DNA of 54,599 nucleotides. Source: Gammaproteobacteria bacterium. Its GTDB lineage: Bacteria > Pseudomonadota > Gammaproteobacteria > Steroidobacterales > Steroidobacteraceae. Below, piece by piece: positions 9,244 to 18,301 of this stretch. The stretch lies in the NCBI GenBank assembly GCA_028293725.1, contig JAQGOE010000006.1:1-54599 (forward strand), written 5' to 3'. The notes below the pieces were generated by a model. The model did not search any database. It was not told the origin of the DNA and saw nothing but the letters and a program-made list of their open reading frames with translations. Each line of letters begins with the position of its first letter. Position 1 is the first letter of the stretch. The translations under genes were made by a program, and so were the position numbers.

Positions 9244-10305
9244 CTATTCCTGGTTTTGCGGGATAGCCACTGCAGCGGATTCGCGCTCCGCGGCGATCAG
9301 GCGGGCGAGTTGCCGGCGGAACCGCAACGGTCCCGCATCGACGGCGATATCGATGTTGGGAGTGCGGCGGTGGGTCATGCCGATCTGCACGGCCTTCAAT
9401 ACCGCCTGGTCTTCCTTGAAAACTTTGCGAATGCCGTCGGTCATCGCCTCGGAGACCGCGGCGTCGCCCGGGGCGAAGTTGCGAGTTTGAAACCAGAAGT
9501 ACCGCGTATTCGCGTCGTCGACCGGTGTCATGAAGTTATATGAGTTCATGACGAACGCCTGCGGGTGGGATTGCGCCGCCGGGCCTCCAGCGCCGCTGGG
9601 AACGAACACTGCCTGGATTATCGCAAGGCAGGGGTAACGCACCTCGTAGTGCTGCAGCCGATCGCATCGCCCGGAAAATCTGGTGAACTGGCTGTAGAAA
9701 GGCGCCACTTCCACGTCACGCGTCCAGCGCGTCACGGCCAGGCCACTGCCGTTGGCATTGGCGTGAATGTCGACGGGTACATTCGCGGATGCCGTATCGG
9801 CGATCGATGACTGGTGGACCCAGGCGACATGCGACGGATCGAGCAGATTGTCAGTCACATAGAGATAGTGGCATTCGACATCCATTGTGTCGCCGCTGTT
9901 TCTTCCCCAGGCCGGGTCGCTCCACTCCGGGATCGGAAAGATTTTGGCGGGGTCCGCAAGTTGCGGATCGCCCATCCAGATCCAGATCATTGCGTACCGA
10001 GAGATCACCGCATAGGCGCGTACTTGTGCGCCGCGTGGGATCCGGTCCGAGCCCGGCGCGCGGCGACACTGACCGAGCGCGTCGAAGGTGAGCCCGTGAT
10101 AGCCGCATTCGAGCCAGTCGCCTTGAATACGCCCGCGCGACAGCGGCAACTTGCGGTGTGGGCAAGCATCCTCCAGGGCTGCCGGTGTTCCGTCTGCTTG
10201 ACGGTACAACACGATTGCTTCGTCGAGCACTTTGATGGGCAACGGGACCTGCCCGAGATCTCTGTCCCAGGCTGCTACATACCAGGCGTTTCGCAGAGCT
10301 TCCAT
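9244..10305 (-). CDS. Rieske oxygenase, vanillate O-demethylase (VanA)-like
   Basis: This 353-residue protein matches VanA-type oxygenases: start MEALRNAWYVAAW, Rieske ligands C48-x-H50 (CPHRK) and C67-x2-H70 (CGYHGLTFD), then PGSDRIP, and the iron site DNLLDPSHVAWVHQSSI. VanA-type enzymes demethylate methoxy-arenes or oxidise related substrates using a VanB-type reductase, which is not found in this window. It is the first gene of the minus operon (then M49 peptidase, then the second Rieske oxygenase), and diverges from TonB receptor 1 across 254 bases. The substrate is not certain; dicamba demethylase and other relatives share the same motifs. Confidence 0.9.
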   Translation of the reverse strand: MEALRNAWYVAAWDRDLGQVPLPIKVLDEAIVLYRQADGTPAALEDACPHRKLPLSRGRIQGDWLECGYHGLTFDALGQCRRAPGSDRIPRGAQVRAYAVISRYAMIWIWMGDPQLADPAKIFPIPEWSDPAWGRNSGDTMDVECHYLYVTDNLLDPSHVAWVHQSSIADTASANVPVDIHANANGSGLAVTRWTRDVEVAPFYSQFTRFSGRCDRLQHYEVRYPCLAIIQAVFVPSGAGGPAAQSHPQAFVMNSYNFMTPVDDANTRYFWFQTRNFAPGDAAVSEAMTDGIRKVFKEDQAVLKAVQIGMTHRRTPNIDIAVDAGPLRFRRQLARLIAAERESAAVAIPQNQE

Positions 10306-10559
10306 GGTGAGCCGCTACAATGTGTTGGAGGGTGTTCATAGGATGATACCTGACCCGCCCGTGACCGCCTGGGAACGCGTGGCGGCGGCAGCGGCGCTGA
10401 CCGTGCCATTAAAAATAGTTTCCTGTGAGTAAAAATTGTGGTAACTATGGAGCCTCCCGATGAGTTGCCGGGCAAGCCGGATCGCCACTAAAAAAACACG
10501 GACGGCGAGTGCGGGGTGAGTGTTGCCGATCTATCTATAAAGTCGAACAGGGATCCTTC

Positions 10560-13181
10560 ATGCACGCACGTTCCAAAGTGTCTTGTGCGATCGCCGCTAT
10601 TCTCGGTGGCAGCGCGACCGGTCAGGCCGTTGCCGCAAGCGCGGCAGATGCGGAGTCCAGCGCCGACCAGATCCAGGAAGTTACGGTGACCGCACAGCGC
10701 CGCACCGAGAATGTGCAAAACGTTCCAATCGCGATCCAGGCGCTCACGGGCGACACCCTCGAACAACTGCATGCGACGACCTTTGATGACTTCATCAAGT
10801 ATCTGCCCAATGTGACCGCGCCCTCTGCGGGTCCTGGCCAGTCGCAGATCTTCATGAGAGGCCTCAGTGTCGGAAGCGACGGGACCCAGTCCGGCGGCTC
10901 CATCAGCGGGTTTCCGAACGTGGCGATCTATCTGGACGACCAGTCCGGCCAGCTCCCGGGTCGGAATCTCGATATTTACGCGGCAGACCTCGAGCGCATT
11001 GAAGTCCTCGAAGGGCCCCAGGGAACCCTGTTCGGCGCGGGGGCCCAGGCCGGCGCGATCCGCTACATTACGAACAAGCCGAAGATCAACGTGACCGAGG
11101 GTAGTGTCACCGCCGGTTACGGGATCACGGCCGGTGGCGACCCCAATACCGACATCACGGCCGTGCTCAACCTGCCTCTGATCGCGGACACGCTCGCGGT
11201 CCGCGGCGTGATCTACAACGACAAGCGCGGCGGTTACATCAACAACGTACCGGCGACCTTCACTCGCAAGTCGACCGACCTGGGCATCGGCTACGCGCAC
11301 TATCCGGACGGTTGCAGCTCCGCAGCGGGCGGGACGCCTTGTCAGGTTCCCCCGAGTGCCGCCCCGATCAACAACAATGCCATCGCGGGCCGCGCGATCA
11401 ATCCCGCGACCTACACAGGCATGAGGGTTTCCGCGCTCTGGAACATCAACGACGACTGGAACGCTCTGCTGACACAGAGCTATCAGAACCTCGATGCCGA
11501 AGGTGTGTTTTACCAGATGCCGAACAGCTCGGACGGCCAGCCGCTGCCCAAGCAGTCCGTCACGCTCTTCAACAACTCATACGACAAGGACAAGTTCGAG
11601 AATACCGCCTGGACCATCAACGGGAAAATCGGCCCTCTCAAAGCCGTGTACACGGGCGCGTACCTCGTGCGCAATGTCAGCCAGGTGCAGGATTACACCA
11701 ACTACGCGCGCGGCGTATACGCGGACTATTACCAGTGCCACGGCGCGGAGCCGGCGAACGGGTTGGCGTCGACCTGCTTCTCGCCGGCCACCACCTGGAA
11801 TGAGACCGAGCGCAATACTCACCAGAGCCATGAGATCCGGCTCAGCACGCCCGATGACTGGCGCCTGCGCGGCATCGTGGGCGCTTTCTGGGAGGAATTG
11901 AAGATCGAGGACCAGTTGAACTGGCTCTACAAGACCTTGCCGGCGTGCACCGATACCGTTACCACCGGATGTTTGACGGACGTCGGGCCCGCGACGGACG
12001 CGACCGTTTCGAATCCAAACATACGCAACGACAATGTCGCCTTCTTCAACGATGTCCAGCGCGGCTATCGCCAGGCGGCGGCCTTTACCTCGATCGACTT
12101 CGATATCATTCCCAAGGTGTTGACCATTACGGCCGGAACGCGCTACTACCATTTCAACAACACAGAGACGGGCGCGGTCACGGGCAGTTTCGGCTGTTAT
12201 GAGGCCGGCGCCGCTCCGTGCCTGGCGTCCGCGACCAGCATCAATGACGAAAATCTCCGCACCACGTACAAGGGATTCAAGAGCCGGGCGAATCTGACGT
12301 GGCACATCTTCCCCGATGTGCTCGCTTACTACACCTGGTCGCAGGGCTTCCGTCCGGGCGGATTCAACCGGTCGACCGCGTGCTACCAACCAGGCATCAA
12401 TAACGTGCCGCTGTACTGCTCGCCGAGCTCGTTTACCTCCGATGCCCTGACGAATAACGAGCTCGGTTGGAAGACGCAGTGGTTCGGCCATCGCCTGCAA
12501 TGGAACGGGGCGATTTACCAGGAAGACTGGAAAAACGTCCAGGTGAATCTCTTCGATCCGGGTGTGCTCGGCAATGTCGGCTTCGGCACGAACGGGCCGA
12601 CTTACCGGGTGCGCGGTGTCGAGACATCGTTGATCGCGGTGATTGTTTCAGGCTTGACGGCGGAGGGCGGGGCTTCCTGGAACCACAGCGAGCAGACCAA
12701 CTCCCCGAAGGTGTTTGCGAACAATCCCGCGCTGCTGACGGATCCGGCAACCGCAGCGGAGTACGGGCAGCCAGTCCCCAATATTCAGAGTCCATTCGGC
12801 GCGATCGGCGGTCCGGCCGCCAATGCGCCGCCGCTGCAGTTCAATTTCCGCTTGCGGTACCAATGGGCGATCAGCAGCTACAACGCCTTCCTGCAGGCCG
12901 GCGCTACCCACACCGGACATTCCTTCACTCAGTCCAGCAGCAACCCGACACTCTCGGTGGGCGCGAACGTGAGCACCACGCTGCTGAGGTTCGAGAACCC
13001 GGCGTATTCGGAGTTCGATGCTTCGGGCGGTATCGCGAAGGATGCCTGGAACGTCGAGCTGTATGCGCAGAACCTGACCAACGTGAACAAGAGCGTATTC
13101 ACTTCGACCACGCAGTTCGTGCCGGCGGAGGTCATCACGCGGCCGCGGGTGCTGGGGCTGAAGTTCGGGTATAAGTTCTGA
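10560..13181 (+). CDS. TonB-dependent outer-membrane receptor 1
   Basis: ATG 10560 begins a signal peptide (MHARSKVSCAIAAILGGSATG...) and gives 873 residues. A TonB box (IQEVTVTAQ) is followed by a plug domain (residues about 45-170, with YLDDQSG and ERIEVLEGPQGTLFGAGAQAG) and a beta-barrel ending in the terminal Phe (LKFGYKF). Predicted outer loops contain at least five cysteine pairs, for example CSSAAGGTPC, CTDTVTTGC and CYEAGAAPC, which could form disulfides. The promoter is probably in the 254-base gap shared with the VanA-like operon, so receptor and oxygenases may be co-induced. The 3' end overlaps the opposing protease gene by 47 bases. Substrate unknown. Confidence 0.93.
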   Translation: MHARSKVSCAIAAILGGSATGQAVAASAADAESSADQIQEVTVTAQRRTENVQNVPIAIQALTGDTLEQLHATTFDDFIKYLPNVTAPSAGPGQSQIFMRGLSVGSDGTQSGGSISGFPNVAIYLDDQSGQLPGRNLDIYAADLERIEVLEGPQGTLFGAGAQAGAIRYITNKPKINVTEGSVTAGYGITAGGDPNTDITAVLNLPLIADTLAVRGVIYNDKRGGYINNVPATFTRKSTDLGIGYAHYPDGCSSAAGGTPCQVPPSAAPINNNAIAGRAINPATYTGMRVSALWNINDDWNALLTQSYQNLDAEGVFYQMPNSSDGQPLPKQSVTLFNNSYDKDKFENTAWTINGKIGPLKAVYTGAYLVRNVSQVQDYTNYARGVYADYYQCHGAEPANGLASTCFSPATTWNETERNTHQSHEIRLSTPDDWRLRGIVGAFWEELKIEDQLNWLYKTLPACTDTVTTGCLTDVGPATDATVSNPNIRNDNVAFFNDVQRGYRQAAAFTSIDFDIIPKVLTITAGTRYYHFNNTETGAVTGSFGCYEAGAAPCLASATSINDENLRTTYKGFKSRANLTWHIFPDVLAYYTWSQGFRPGGFNRSTACYQPGINNVPLYCSPSSFTSDALTNNELGWKTQWFGHRLQWNGAIYQEDWKNVQVNLFDPGVLGNVGFGTNGPTYRVRGVETSLIAVIVSGLTAEGGASWNHSEQTNSPKVFANNPALLTDPATAAEYGQPVPNIQSPFGAIGGPAANAPPLQFNFRLRYQWAISSYNAFLQAGATHTGHSFTQSSSNPTLSVGANVSTTLLRFENPAYSEFDASGGIAKDAWNVELYAQNLTNVNKSVFTSTTQFVPAEVITRPRVLGLKFGYKF

Positions 13182-15420
13182 ATGGCGGAAGGTTGGCCCG
13201 GGATAGGACCAACGCACCCACTACGAGGATCTCCCACAGGCTCAGCGAGCCACCACCACCACCACCACCGCCACCGCTGTTAGAACTGGTGGCCGAGGGA
13301 GGGGGCGGAGGAGGCGCTGTCTGCGGATTCGTGACGGTGACGTGCATCGTTGCGGGCGCCGACCTACCGGCGCCGTCGACGGCTGACACAGTGACGGTTG
13401 CAGTTCCTCCCTGGTACTGCGCGGCCGTGACCGTCAGTGAGCAGGTCAGTGTCGCCGTACCACAATTGGAAGGAGAAACCGTAATTCCCGGGCTCCCGGC
13501 GGTAGCCACCGACGCCGGGACCAGAGTGCCGTTGGTACTCGCTACCAAAAAGTGTAGAGCTCCGGTGCCGCTGACGGTGAAGGGCAGAGCCGAGGATGTT
13601 GTTGTTGAGCTGGCGTCGATCGAGACGTCGGACAAGGCCGTCATCGTTGGCACCGGAAAGGTGGCTAGCGCGCCCATCGCATCTATGCGTCCGTAGCCGA
13701 ACGTGCCGTCGGGTACGCTCGCGCCGAGTTGGGCGGCTCCCGTTACAAGAGCCGACACGAGTTGGGCAACGGTCAAATTCGGGAATGCGCCCCGGATCAG
13801 TGCCGCAACTGCCGCGGCATTTGGAGCCGAGGCGGAAGTGCCGTAGAAATTGCCATCCGGAAACAGTGTGGATGCGAAGTACGTTCCCGCGGCGTCGACG
13901 TTGATTCCATCGGGAGCGACCAGGACAGGAGCCTGGATTTTTGCCGGGCTGGGGAAGGCGACCGTGATAGGTCCGACGGGGCTGAAGGCCTCGATGTTGT
14001 TGCCGACACCGTCCGAGCCATTGACAGCCCCGACGGTGATCACACCGGGGGTGAACGCTTGCGGCGAGACTATAGCGCCCGGTGTCGACACGGAAAGGGC
14101 GGTGAGACCATCGCCACCGACCCAGAGCTTCAGGAACTTACCGGCCAGCGAGGCGTCGGGTGTGGCGATACTGACAATGTTGTTTCCCGGATAGATAGTG
14201 ATCGACTGGGTGATCACTGCATCTGTTCTGCCGGTTGACGACAGGCACCCGGACTTCGTGGGGTCGGTCGCATTCGTCCAGTAGAGGTCGAAGTTGCTGA
14301 CGTTTTGCCCGGCAGGATCTGCCCAGGCGAACGTTACCGGGACCGAGATAGCGCCCGATGGGGTGATAGTCAGGATCTGGCTTGCGCCACCGGCGAATTG
14401 GTTCACGAAGTTGTCGACCTGGGAACTGCCGTGACAACTCAACGGAGAGGGGCTCGGGGAGGTGACGGCAACCGGCGTATAAGAGCCCTCCCAATAGCTG
14501 CCGTTGGCGTTGCCGGCCGACGTGAATAGTGCGACGTTGGGATTCTGCGCGAGAAACTGGCTGAGTGCCTGCACATCAGTGCCACCCGACGACATGGGGT
14601 CCTGATCCAGGAACATGAAGTCATCGACCATCACTGAGGCGCCGGCGTGGACGAACTGCTGCAGGCAGGCGGTATATTGCACAAAGGTTTGTGACTCGCA
14701 GAAAGCGAGGCCCGCATTCGGCGCAACGGCGTGCACTTCCTCCAGCAAAGCCGTGCCCTCGTCGGCGAACTGGCTGTTCGAGCCGCCGGCGGCGCTCGTG
14801 ACTACAGTCACGGCGGGCAACTCGTGGCGCCCCTGTATGGTGCTGAGGCTGGCAATACCTTGCGACTGCACGCCGACAACGACGCCACCTCCGCCGCCGC
14901 GGGCTTGGGCGACGAACTGATCTGCGTGCATTATGGTGAGACCGTTCCCATCGATCACACCGGCGGCCGGAGATGCCGCTGTGGACTTTTGAGAGGGGCG
15001 CGGAATGTGCCTGGCGTAAGAAGGAAGCTTCACACGCGTCACGGCGGCAACGGCCGCCAGGCTCGGAAGCGCAGCAGGAGCGATCCAACCTTCGACGACG
15101 CACACGGGCGGCAGAACGGTCGCGACATTTACCGACAGTCCGGCGGCGGCGAGGGCGGCAGTGGGCGCGCCGGACGAGCAGTTGTAGTGGACGTCGGCCT
15201 CGACTCGCCCTCGCTCGTCGAAGCGCGCTATGTTGGCGGAGTTGGCGGCGCCAACAGCGCCGTTCAGACGGGCGTCATAGACCGACTGTAGCTTGGCGGA
15301 AACTCGTGCGCGCCACTCTTCTGCGGCGCCGGTGTTCCGCGGGCTGATCGTTAGAAAAAGCGCGGCGGCTCCGGACAGAATTGCCGCCAACAGCCCAGAA
15401 ACCTGTGTTGTACCCCCCAT
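13135..15420 (-). CDS. Subtilisin-like (S8-type) secreted protein with GlyGly-CTERM-like tail
   Basis: The 761-residue protein has an N-terminal export segment, a propeptide-like region, then a subtilase fold. The serine motif GTSASAP (S529) and the oxyanion loop SAGN (301-304) are clear. The usual first Asp motif would be in VGVQSQGI (182-189), where Gln stands in its place, and there is no HGTH motif; instead DEGTALLEEVHAVAPNA (220-236) resembles a segment of a divergent S8 subgroup. Residues about 600-700 look like Ig/cadherin-type folds. Then a nine-Gly run and SLSLWEILVVGALVLSR form a GlyGly-CTERM-like sorting signal, with about 20 extra residues read from the antisense of the TonB gene end. 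Activity is uncertain. Confidence 0.82.
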   Translation of the reverse strand: MGGTTQVSGLLAAILSGAAALFLTISPRNTGAAEEWRARVSAKLQSVYDARLNGAVGAANSANIARFDERGRVEADVHYNCSSGAPTAALAAAGLSVNVATVLPPVCVVEGWIAPAALPSLAAVAAVTRVKLPSYARHIPRPSQKSTAASPAAGVIDGNGLTIMHADQFVAQARGGGGGVVVGVQSQGIASLSTIQGRHELPAVTVVTSAAGGSNSQFADEGTALLEEVHAVAPNAGLAFCESQTFVQYTACLQQFVHAGASVMVDDFMFLDQDPMSSGGTDVQALSQFLAQNPNVALFTSAGNANGSYWEGSYTPVAVTSPSPSPLSCHGSSQVDNFVNQFAGGASQILTITPSGAISVPVTFAWADPAGQNVSNFDLYWTNATDPTKSGCLSSTGRTDAVITQSITIYPGNNIVSIATPDASLAGKFLKLWVGGDGLTALSVSTPGAIVSPQAFTPGVITVGAVNGSDGVGNNIEAFSPVGPITVAFPSPAKIQAPVLVAPDGINVDAAGTYFASTLFPDGNFYGTSASAPNAAAVAALIRGAFPNLTVAQLVSALVTGAAQLGASVPDGTFGYGRIDAMGALATFPVPTMTALSDVSIDASSTTTSSALPFTVSGTGALHFLVASTNGTLVPASVATAGSPGITVSPSNCGTATLTCSLTVTAAQYQGGTATVTVSAVDGAGRSAPATMHVTVTNPQTAPPPPPPSATSSNSGGGGGGGGGSLSLWEILVVGALVLSRANLPPFRTYTRTSAPAPAAA
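13247..13276. repeat. (CCA)n-type trinucleotide microsatellite
   Basis: A run of CCA/CCG triplets on the plus strand codes for the poly-Gly stretch of the protease tail on the minus strand. Such a run can gain or lose triplets by slippage, which would change only Gly number and keep the frame. Confidence 0.75.
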
Positions 15421-15453
15421 CCATCTGATTGTGCCTCAAGCGCCGTGTTTGGC

Positions 15454-16296
15454 CTACCCTTTTCCGGCAGCTATCGGGATCCAGATATCGACACCGCCAT
15501 CGCCCGTGCGGGGATCGAAAGTCTCTTTGTGCCGCTCGATGCTGGGCGCATCGGCGCTCGCCAGCTGATGCGCGGGTAGCCATTCATCCCAGATGGCCGC
15601 GTAGGTTTGCTGGATGGTGGATATATGCTCCCGATGTTCGAAGATGGCGTAGCAATGCGCTGGGATCGACACGCGCACACAGTCTGGCGGCAGGTGCGAG
15701 AACGCTGACACTTCTGCCGCGCAGATATAGTCAAAGCCTCCATCCGCGTCGACATTGGATGCCACGCCGAGCGGAATTCCGGGACGTCGGTGAGTAATAC
15801 CTGACGCAAGGGTCATGAATCGTTGCCATTGACCGGGAATACCGGCGATGGCGTCGTAGGAATAGTGGGCTGGCAACCCAACAGCACGGATTTCCGGAGC
15901 GTCTGCTAGCCGTGGGCTGTTTACTTCAACAGCGCCGTGACTTGGAGCGGTCATGGGCCCAACGATGACAAGTCCATCCAAAGAGCCCGTACTGCGCACC
16001 GATTCCGGGGCGACGCCGAACTGTTGTCGGAACGCGCGCGTGAACGCTTCGTGGGATGAGTAACCACTTTGCAGGGCGAGGTCCAGGATGTCGGGTGCCC
16101 CTCGCGCTAACTCCCGCGCTGCCTCGGTCAGGCGTCGCCCCCGCGTGTATTGCATAACGGATAGATTCGTCGTCTGACCGAATGCATGTGCCAGGTGATA
16201 TTTGCTGACTCCGCATGCCGTTGCGATCTCTTCTAACGTCAGGTCGCGGCTGTGGTTGCGCTCAATGACAAAGAGGGCTTTTCGGGTCACCGACAT
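15454..16296 (-). CDS. AraC-family regulator with GyrI-like ligand domain
   Basis: The 280-residue protein has an N-terminal AraC/XylS double helix-turn-helix (residues about 8-105: LTLEEIATACGVSKYHLAHAF, then AFTRAFRQQFGVAPESVR) and a C-terminal GyrI-like/effector-binding domain (about 115-278) ending in DGGVDIWIPI. This arrangement is that of Rob/TipA-like sensors of amphipathic or drug-like small molecules. It is followed by the protease gene after 33 bases on the same strand and preceded by the flavoprotein gene. It may control one or both; no operator could be picked out with confidence. Confidence 0.93.
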   Translation of the reverse strand: MSVTRKALFVIERNHSRDLTLEEIATACGVSKYHLAHAFGQTTNLSVMQYTRGRRLTEAARELARGAPDILDLALQSGYSSHEAFTRAFRQQFGVAPESVRSTGSLDGLVIVGPMTAPSHGAVEVNSPRLADAPEIRAVGLPAHYSYDAIAGIPGQWQRFMTLASGITHRRPGIPLGVASNVDADGGFDYICAAEVSAFSHLPPDCVRVSIPAHCYAIFEHREHISTIQQTYAAIWDEWLPAHQLASADAPSIERHKETFDPRTGDGGVDIWIPIAAGKG

Positions 16297-16387
16297 GGCC
16301 GTGATACTCCGCGGAACATTGGGTGATCGGGATTGTAGGCCCCTCGGCGGTGGGCTGCTTGATCGCGGTTGCGGTCGGCCCGGGCGG

Positions 16388-18205
16388 TCAACTTCCCGCT
16401 ATTCTGGAAAATCCGTCCATACTCCAGTCCTCGCTGCCCGCGCCATGGTGAACGAAGAATAACCCGTCCGGGTCGTATTTCGCCTTTACGGCAAGCAGCC
16501 GGGAATAGTGCTCACCCCAATGCGAGTGTTGCCAGTCGCGTTCGAAGAAGTTGCTTTCGGAATAATAGGACCCCATGCGCGGGGCTAACTCGCGCAGTTC
16601 CTGCATTGATTTGCCGACGTCCAGTGCTATTCGATTGGCCTTCGCCGGATCAGGGGCGGTAGCACCCGGCAATCCGGGATAGGCGGGCGGGCCGCCATCG
16701 GCGACGATCGCGAGCGCGAAGGCATCCATTACCCCGGGGTTGGTGGCAGTGTCGCTGGCTGCCGCGATGGCTTCGGGCGGTGCGCCGGCCAGGCCCTTGT
16801 TGAAATGGAGTCCGATGTCATGGTGCCGGCTGCCGGCAAACAGCGCGGCGGCCAGCCGCGCACGTTGGGATGGCTGCAGCAGGGTCGAAGGCAGCCATGC
16901 GGATTCGTAGGCGTAAAGATAACTCCCCACTTGTTCCTGGTCCCCTCGCCACCAGGCATGGGTGGCGGGAGCGCCCGCGCGTGAGTCGCCGACCATGGAG
17001 CCGCCGTGCGTCTTATGCCAGGCGGGATCCCACCAATTACGGGAGCTGCCCGCGCCGACCCACAGTGCGTCACTCACGCTCAATTCCGGATCAGCCCTGA
17101 CCTGGTCGAAGAACGGTTTCCAGAGCGAATTCACCTGTTGATCGTCGAGGCCCTGACACACCAGGGACAGTCCGAGGGTGTTATCCGGGCGGACGGAGAC
17201 TTGCTCGCCCCAGTGCGGATTGAAAAGGGAGTCGGCGTAAAAATCGATGAACCGCGCCAGCAGCCTTCGGTAGGCAACGTCCGACTTCGCCTTGATGGCG
17301 CCCTGGACACCACCGAAATTCTCCGGAAGCGGGTGCGTCTTCAAAGTAACTCGGGTCACGACTCCCCAGTTGCCGCCGCCGCCTCCTTTGAGCGCCCAGT
17401 GTAGTTCGGGATCGGAACAGGCATTTACAGTGCGCAGACGTCCGTCAGCAGTGACAATCTCCGCTTCGAGCAGGCTGCTCGCCGCGGTTCCAAATCCCTT
17501 CGAGAAGGACCCGAAGCCACCACTTTGGATCAACCCTGCGACGCCGACCGTCGCGCATCCTCCGCCTTGTACGTAACGACCCGCCTGCGTCGTCACGGCA
17601 TTGTAAGCGTCGATCCAGACTGCGCCTGACTCGATACTGACGGCCGCGTGAGGTTGCATACGACCTTCGCACCCGTGCGGGACGAACGAATCATGCAACT
17701 CGATCCGATTCATGGCGCGAGTCCAGACGAGGAGCGAGTCCGGCGCGTTGGAGGTACCTTGATAGCTGTGTCCGCCGCCTTTTATGACGAGTCGCAAGTT
17801 ATTGTCGCGAGCAAAATTCACGGCGGCAACTACATGGGATGGCTGTCGGGCCGCGACGGCATAGACGCTAGGCGAGGGTTGCCACGCGTTCAACCATCCG
17901 GAGACCTGCGTTCCACCCGGCTGATCGCCGATGTAGAAGGGATTTGTCAGGTTTTGAACGGCCTCGCGACAACTCGCGTCCCCAGGTCCCCGGTCGCAGG
18001 CACCGAACAGCGGGGGCACCTCGAGAAGATGGCCGTCGACGGCCGTTTTCAGGCGTTGCCAGGCTGCCGGGGCTGGCCAGGCAGCGTCCGAGGGTCGAAC
18101 GCGGCGCACGGGTTTGAGTCGGGTCGCCGCTCGCAACAACGATCCTGGGGTGCCCATCACCAGTCCCAGGGCGACTGCGCCTTTGAAGAGATTCCGCCTG
18201 TGCAT
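16388..18205 (-). CDS. Berberine-bridge-type FAD oxidoreductase, Tat-exported
   Basis: The 605-residue protein starts with a twin-arginine type signal (MHRRNLFKGAVALGLVMG). A PCMH/FAD-binding domain follows, with KGGGHSYQG (H146, the usual 8-alpha-histidyl FAD site) and GGGCATVGVAG (C217), matching the second, 6-S-cysteinyl link of bicovalent flavin enzymes. The C-terminus has the BBE segment DWQHSHWGEHYSRLLAVKAK and YDPDGLFFVHHG. Family members oxidise sugars, alcohols or alkaloid-like compounds with O2. A Tat signal on a cofactor-loaded enzyme is consistent with folded export. It is separated by about 95 bases from the phosphatase gene upstream on the same strand. Substrate unknown. Confidence 0.92.
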   Translation of the reverse strand: MHRRNLFKGAVALGLVMGTPGSLLRAATRLKPVRRVRPSDAAWPAPAAWQRLKTAVDGHLLEVPPLFGACDRGPGDASCREAVQNLTNPFYIGDQPGGTQVSGWLNAWQPSPSVYAVAARQPSHVVAAVNFARDNNLRLVIKGGGHSYQGTSNAPDSLLVWTRAMNRIELHDSFVPHGCEGRMQPHAAVSIESGAVWIDAYNAVTTQAGRYVQGGGCATVGVAGLIQSGGFGSFSKGFGTAASSLLEAEIVTADGRLRTVNACSDPELHWALKGGGGGNWGVVTRVTLKTHPLPENFGGVQGAIKAKSDVAYRRLLARFIDFYADSLFNPHWGEQVSVRPDNTLGLSLVCQGLDDQQVNSLWKPFFDQVRADPELSVSDALWVGAGSSRNWWDPAWHKTHGGSMVGDSRAGAPATHAWWRGDQEQVGSYLYAYESAWLPSTLLQPSQRARLAAALFAGSRHHDIGLHFNKGLAGAPPEAIAAASDTATNPGVMDAFALAIVADGGPPAYPGLPGATAPDPAKANRIALDVGKSMQELRELAPRMGSYYSESNFFERDWQHSHWGEHYSRLLAVKAKYDPDGLFFVHHGAGSEDWSMDGFSRIAGS

Positions 18206-18301
18206 GTCTCACGCTCCGTGTCGGTGAGCGGCTAATTAACCCCAACGAAGCGTCGACGACCATTAACTTGGGATGAGCGGGACGAATGCGAGATGAGCGG
18301 G

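Noticed and set aside
10520..10545. TATAAA upstream of TonB receptor 1 as a -10 box
   Set aside because: No acceptable -35 element lies at 16-18 bases; a TTGCCG is only seven bases away.
11577..12500. 307-residue minus-strand frame inside TonB receptor 1
   Set aside because: It is a shadow of a high-GC coding region and has no recognisable domain.
13247..13276. Repeated CCA units considered as a CRISPR or other array
   Set aside because: It is a simple triplet run coding for poly-Gly, with no spacers.
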